DNA of 12,518 bases, taken from contig DATJLQ010000042.1 in the NCBI GenBank assembly GCA_035509415.1, positions 1 to 12,518 on the forward strand, written 5' to 3'. Origin of the DNA: DATJLQ01 sp035509415. Lineage in GTDB: Bacteria > Pseudomonadota > Alphaproteobacteria > JACZXZ01. The notes under the pieces were generated by a model. The model searched no databases, was not told the DNA's origin, and was given only the letters and a program-made list of their open reading frames with translations. Below are positions 12,202-12,518 of this stretch, piece after piece; the stretch's first letter is position 1; each line of letters begins with the position of its first letter. Made by a program: the position numbers and the translations under genes.

Positions 12202-12518
12202 ATGACGGCGAGTTCGGGCGCGGCGAGTTCGAGCGCGGCGAGTTCGGGCGCGACGGATTCGGGGGCAGCGAGTTCGGGCGCCACCAAGATCATGGTGATC
12301 CGCCACGCCGAGAAGCCGGGCGTCTACGACAAGGCGAGCTATGCGGGCATCGATCTCTACGGCAACGCCGATCCCGAATCCCTGGTCACGATCGGCTGGC
12401 AGCGCGCGGGCGGCCTCGCGAGCCTGTTCGATCCCTTCTACACCGACGTCGTCCCCGGCACCTTGGCATTGCCCCAGTTCCTGTTCGCGGCCGACCCGGG
12501 CGAAGAGAGCAACCCCAC
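12202..12518 (+). CDS. Histidine phosphatase family protein (3' end cut by window edge)
   Basis: Residues 29-37 read TKIMVIRHAEK: the RHxEK motif places it in the histidine phosphatase (phosphoglycerate-mutase-like) superfamily, in which the RH histidine is phosphorylated during catalysis. The following TIGWQRAGGLASLF fits the first helix after that loop (T-x-x-G-x-x-x-A pattern). Substrate and subgroup cannot be told from the 105 codons visible. The start at 12202 is chosen because GAGG lies 5 nt upstream; an internal ATG (12292) just before VIRHAEK is an alternative that would omit the repeat. Residues 3-27 are five copies of an ASSGA-type pentapeptide, unusual for this family. No signal peptide is seen. 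Confidence 0.88.
   Translation, partial: MTASSGAASSSAASSGATDSGAASSGATKIMVIRHAEKPGVYDKASYAGIDLYGNADPESLVTIGWQRAGGLASLFDPFYTDVVPGTLALPQFLFAADPGEESNP
12208..12282 (+). repeat. Five 15-bp units encoding ASSGA at the phosphatase N terminus
   Basis: The unit GCGAGTTCGGGCGCG is repeated five times; units 1 and 3 are identical, unit 2 has one change (AGC for GGC), unit 4 is the most diverged (ACGGATTCGGGGGCA) and unit 5 has one change. The 15-bp period preserves the reading frame. Confidence 0.88.

Overview
The window looks like chromosomal DNA from a high-GC alphaproteobacterium, probably of the Rhodospirillales/Hyphomicrobiales type. The reasons are a gatC-gatA-gatB operon close to ruvX, a PmtA-like phospholipid methyltransferase, a RimK-type ligase with an RLAN domain, and interspersed palindromes of the CCTCATCC...GGATGAGG kind that are common in that class. 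The placement rests on gene content and general knowledge. No rRNA, tRNA, CRISPR array or transposase gene was seen.

Left part (1-6402, all minus strand). Read in transcription order, this holds a PmtA-like methyltransferase, a 667-residue secreted protein that I do not recognise, a DUF2846/TPR-like lipoprotein, and then gatC, gatA and gatB (gatB runs off the left edge). The gat genes are 2-3 nt apart and make the amidotransferase that forms Gln-tRNA(Gln) and/or Asn-tRNA(Asn). The secreted protein and lipoprotein are 25 nt apart, share a TTGGGGG-type ribosome-binding region, and look like an envelope islet placed between gatC and ruvX.

Middle (6403-8612). A divergent spacer carries two adjoining tandem arrays: about ten 16-bp units in strict phase, then 15-bp units that run into the start of ruvX. 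On the plus strand follow ruvX, a RimI-like acetyltransferase and a small polytopic membrane protein, each overlapping the next by 1-4 nt. A 305-nt spacer then holds a possible promoter and a 20-codon leader ORF.

Right part (8613-12518). An RLAN/ATP-grasp amidoligase with an Asn-Gly repeat tail is followed after 22 nt by a glutathione S-transferase-like gene. A LysE/RhtB exporter converges on it. Next comes a pair of 197-bp, 93%-identical elements with terminal inverted repeats and a predicted cloverleaf-like interior, flanked by a 10-bp direct repeat. Last is the start of a histidine phosphatase with an ASSGA repeat at its N terminus.

The most noteworthy items are the paired cloverleaf miniature elements, the phased 16-bp array joined to the start-codon-bearing 15-bp array at ruvX, the unrecognised secreted protein/lipoprotein pair, and the ATP-grasp ligase plus GST pairing.
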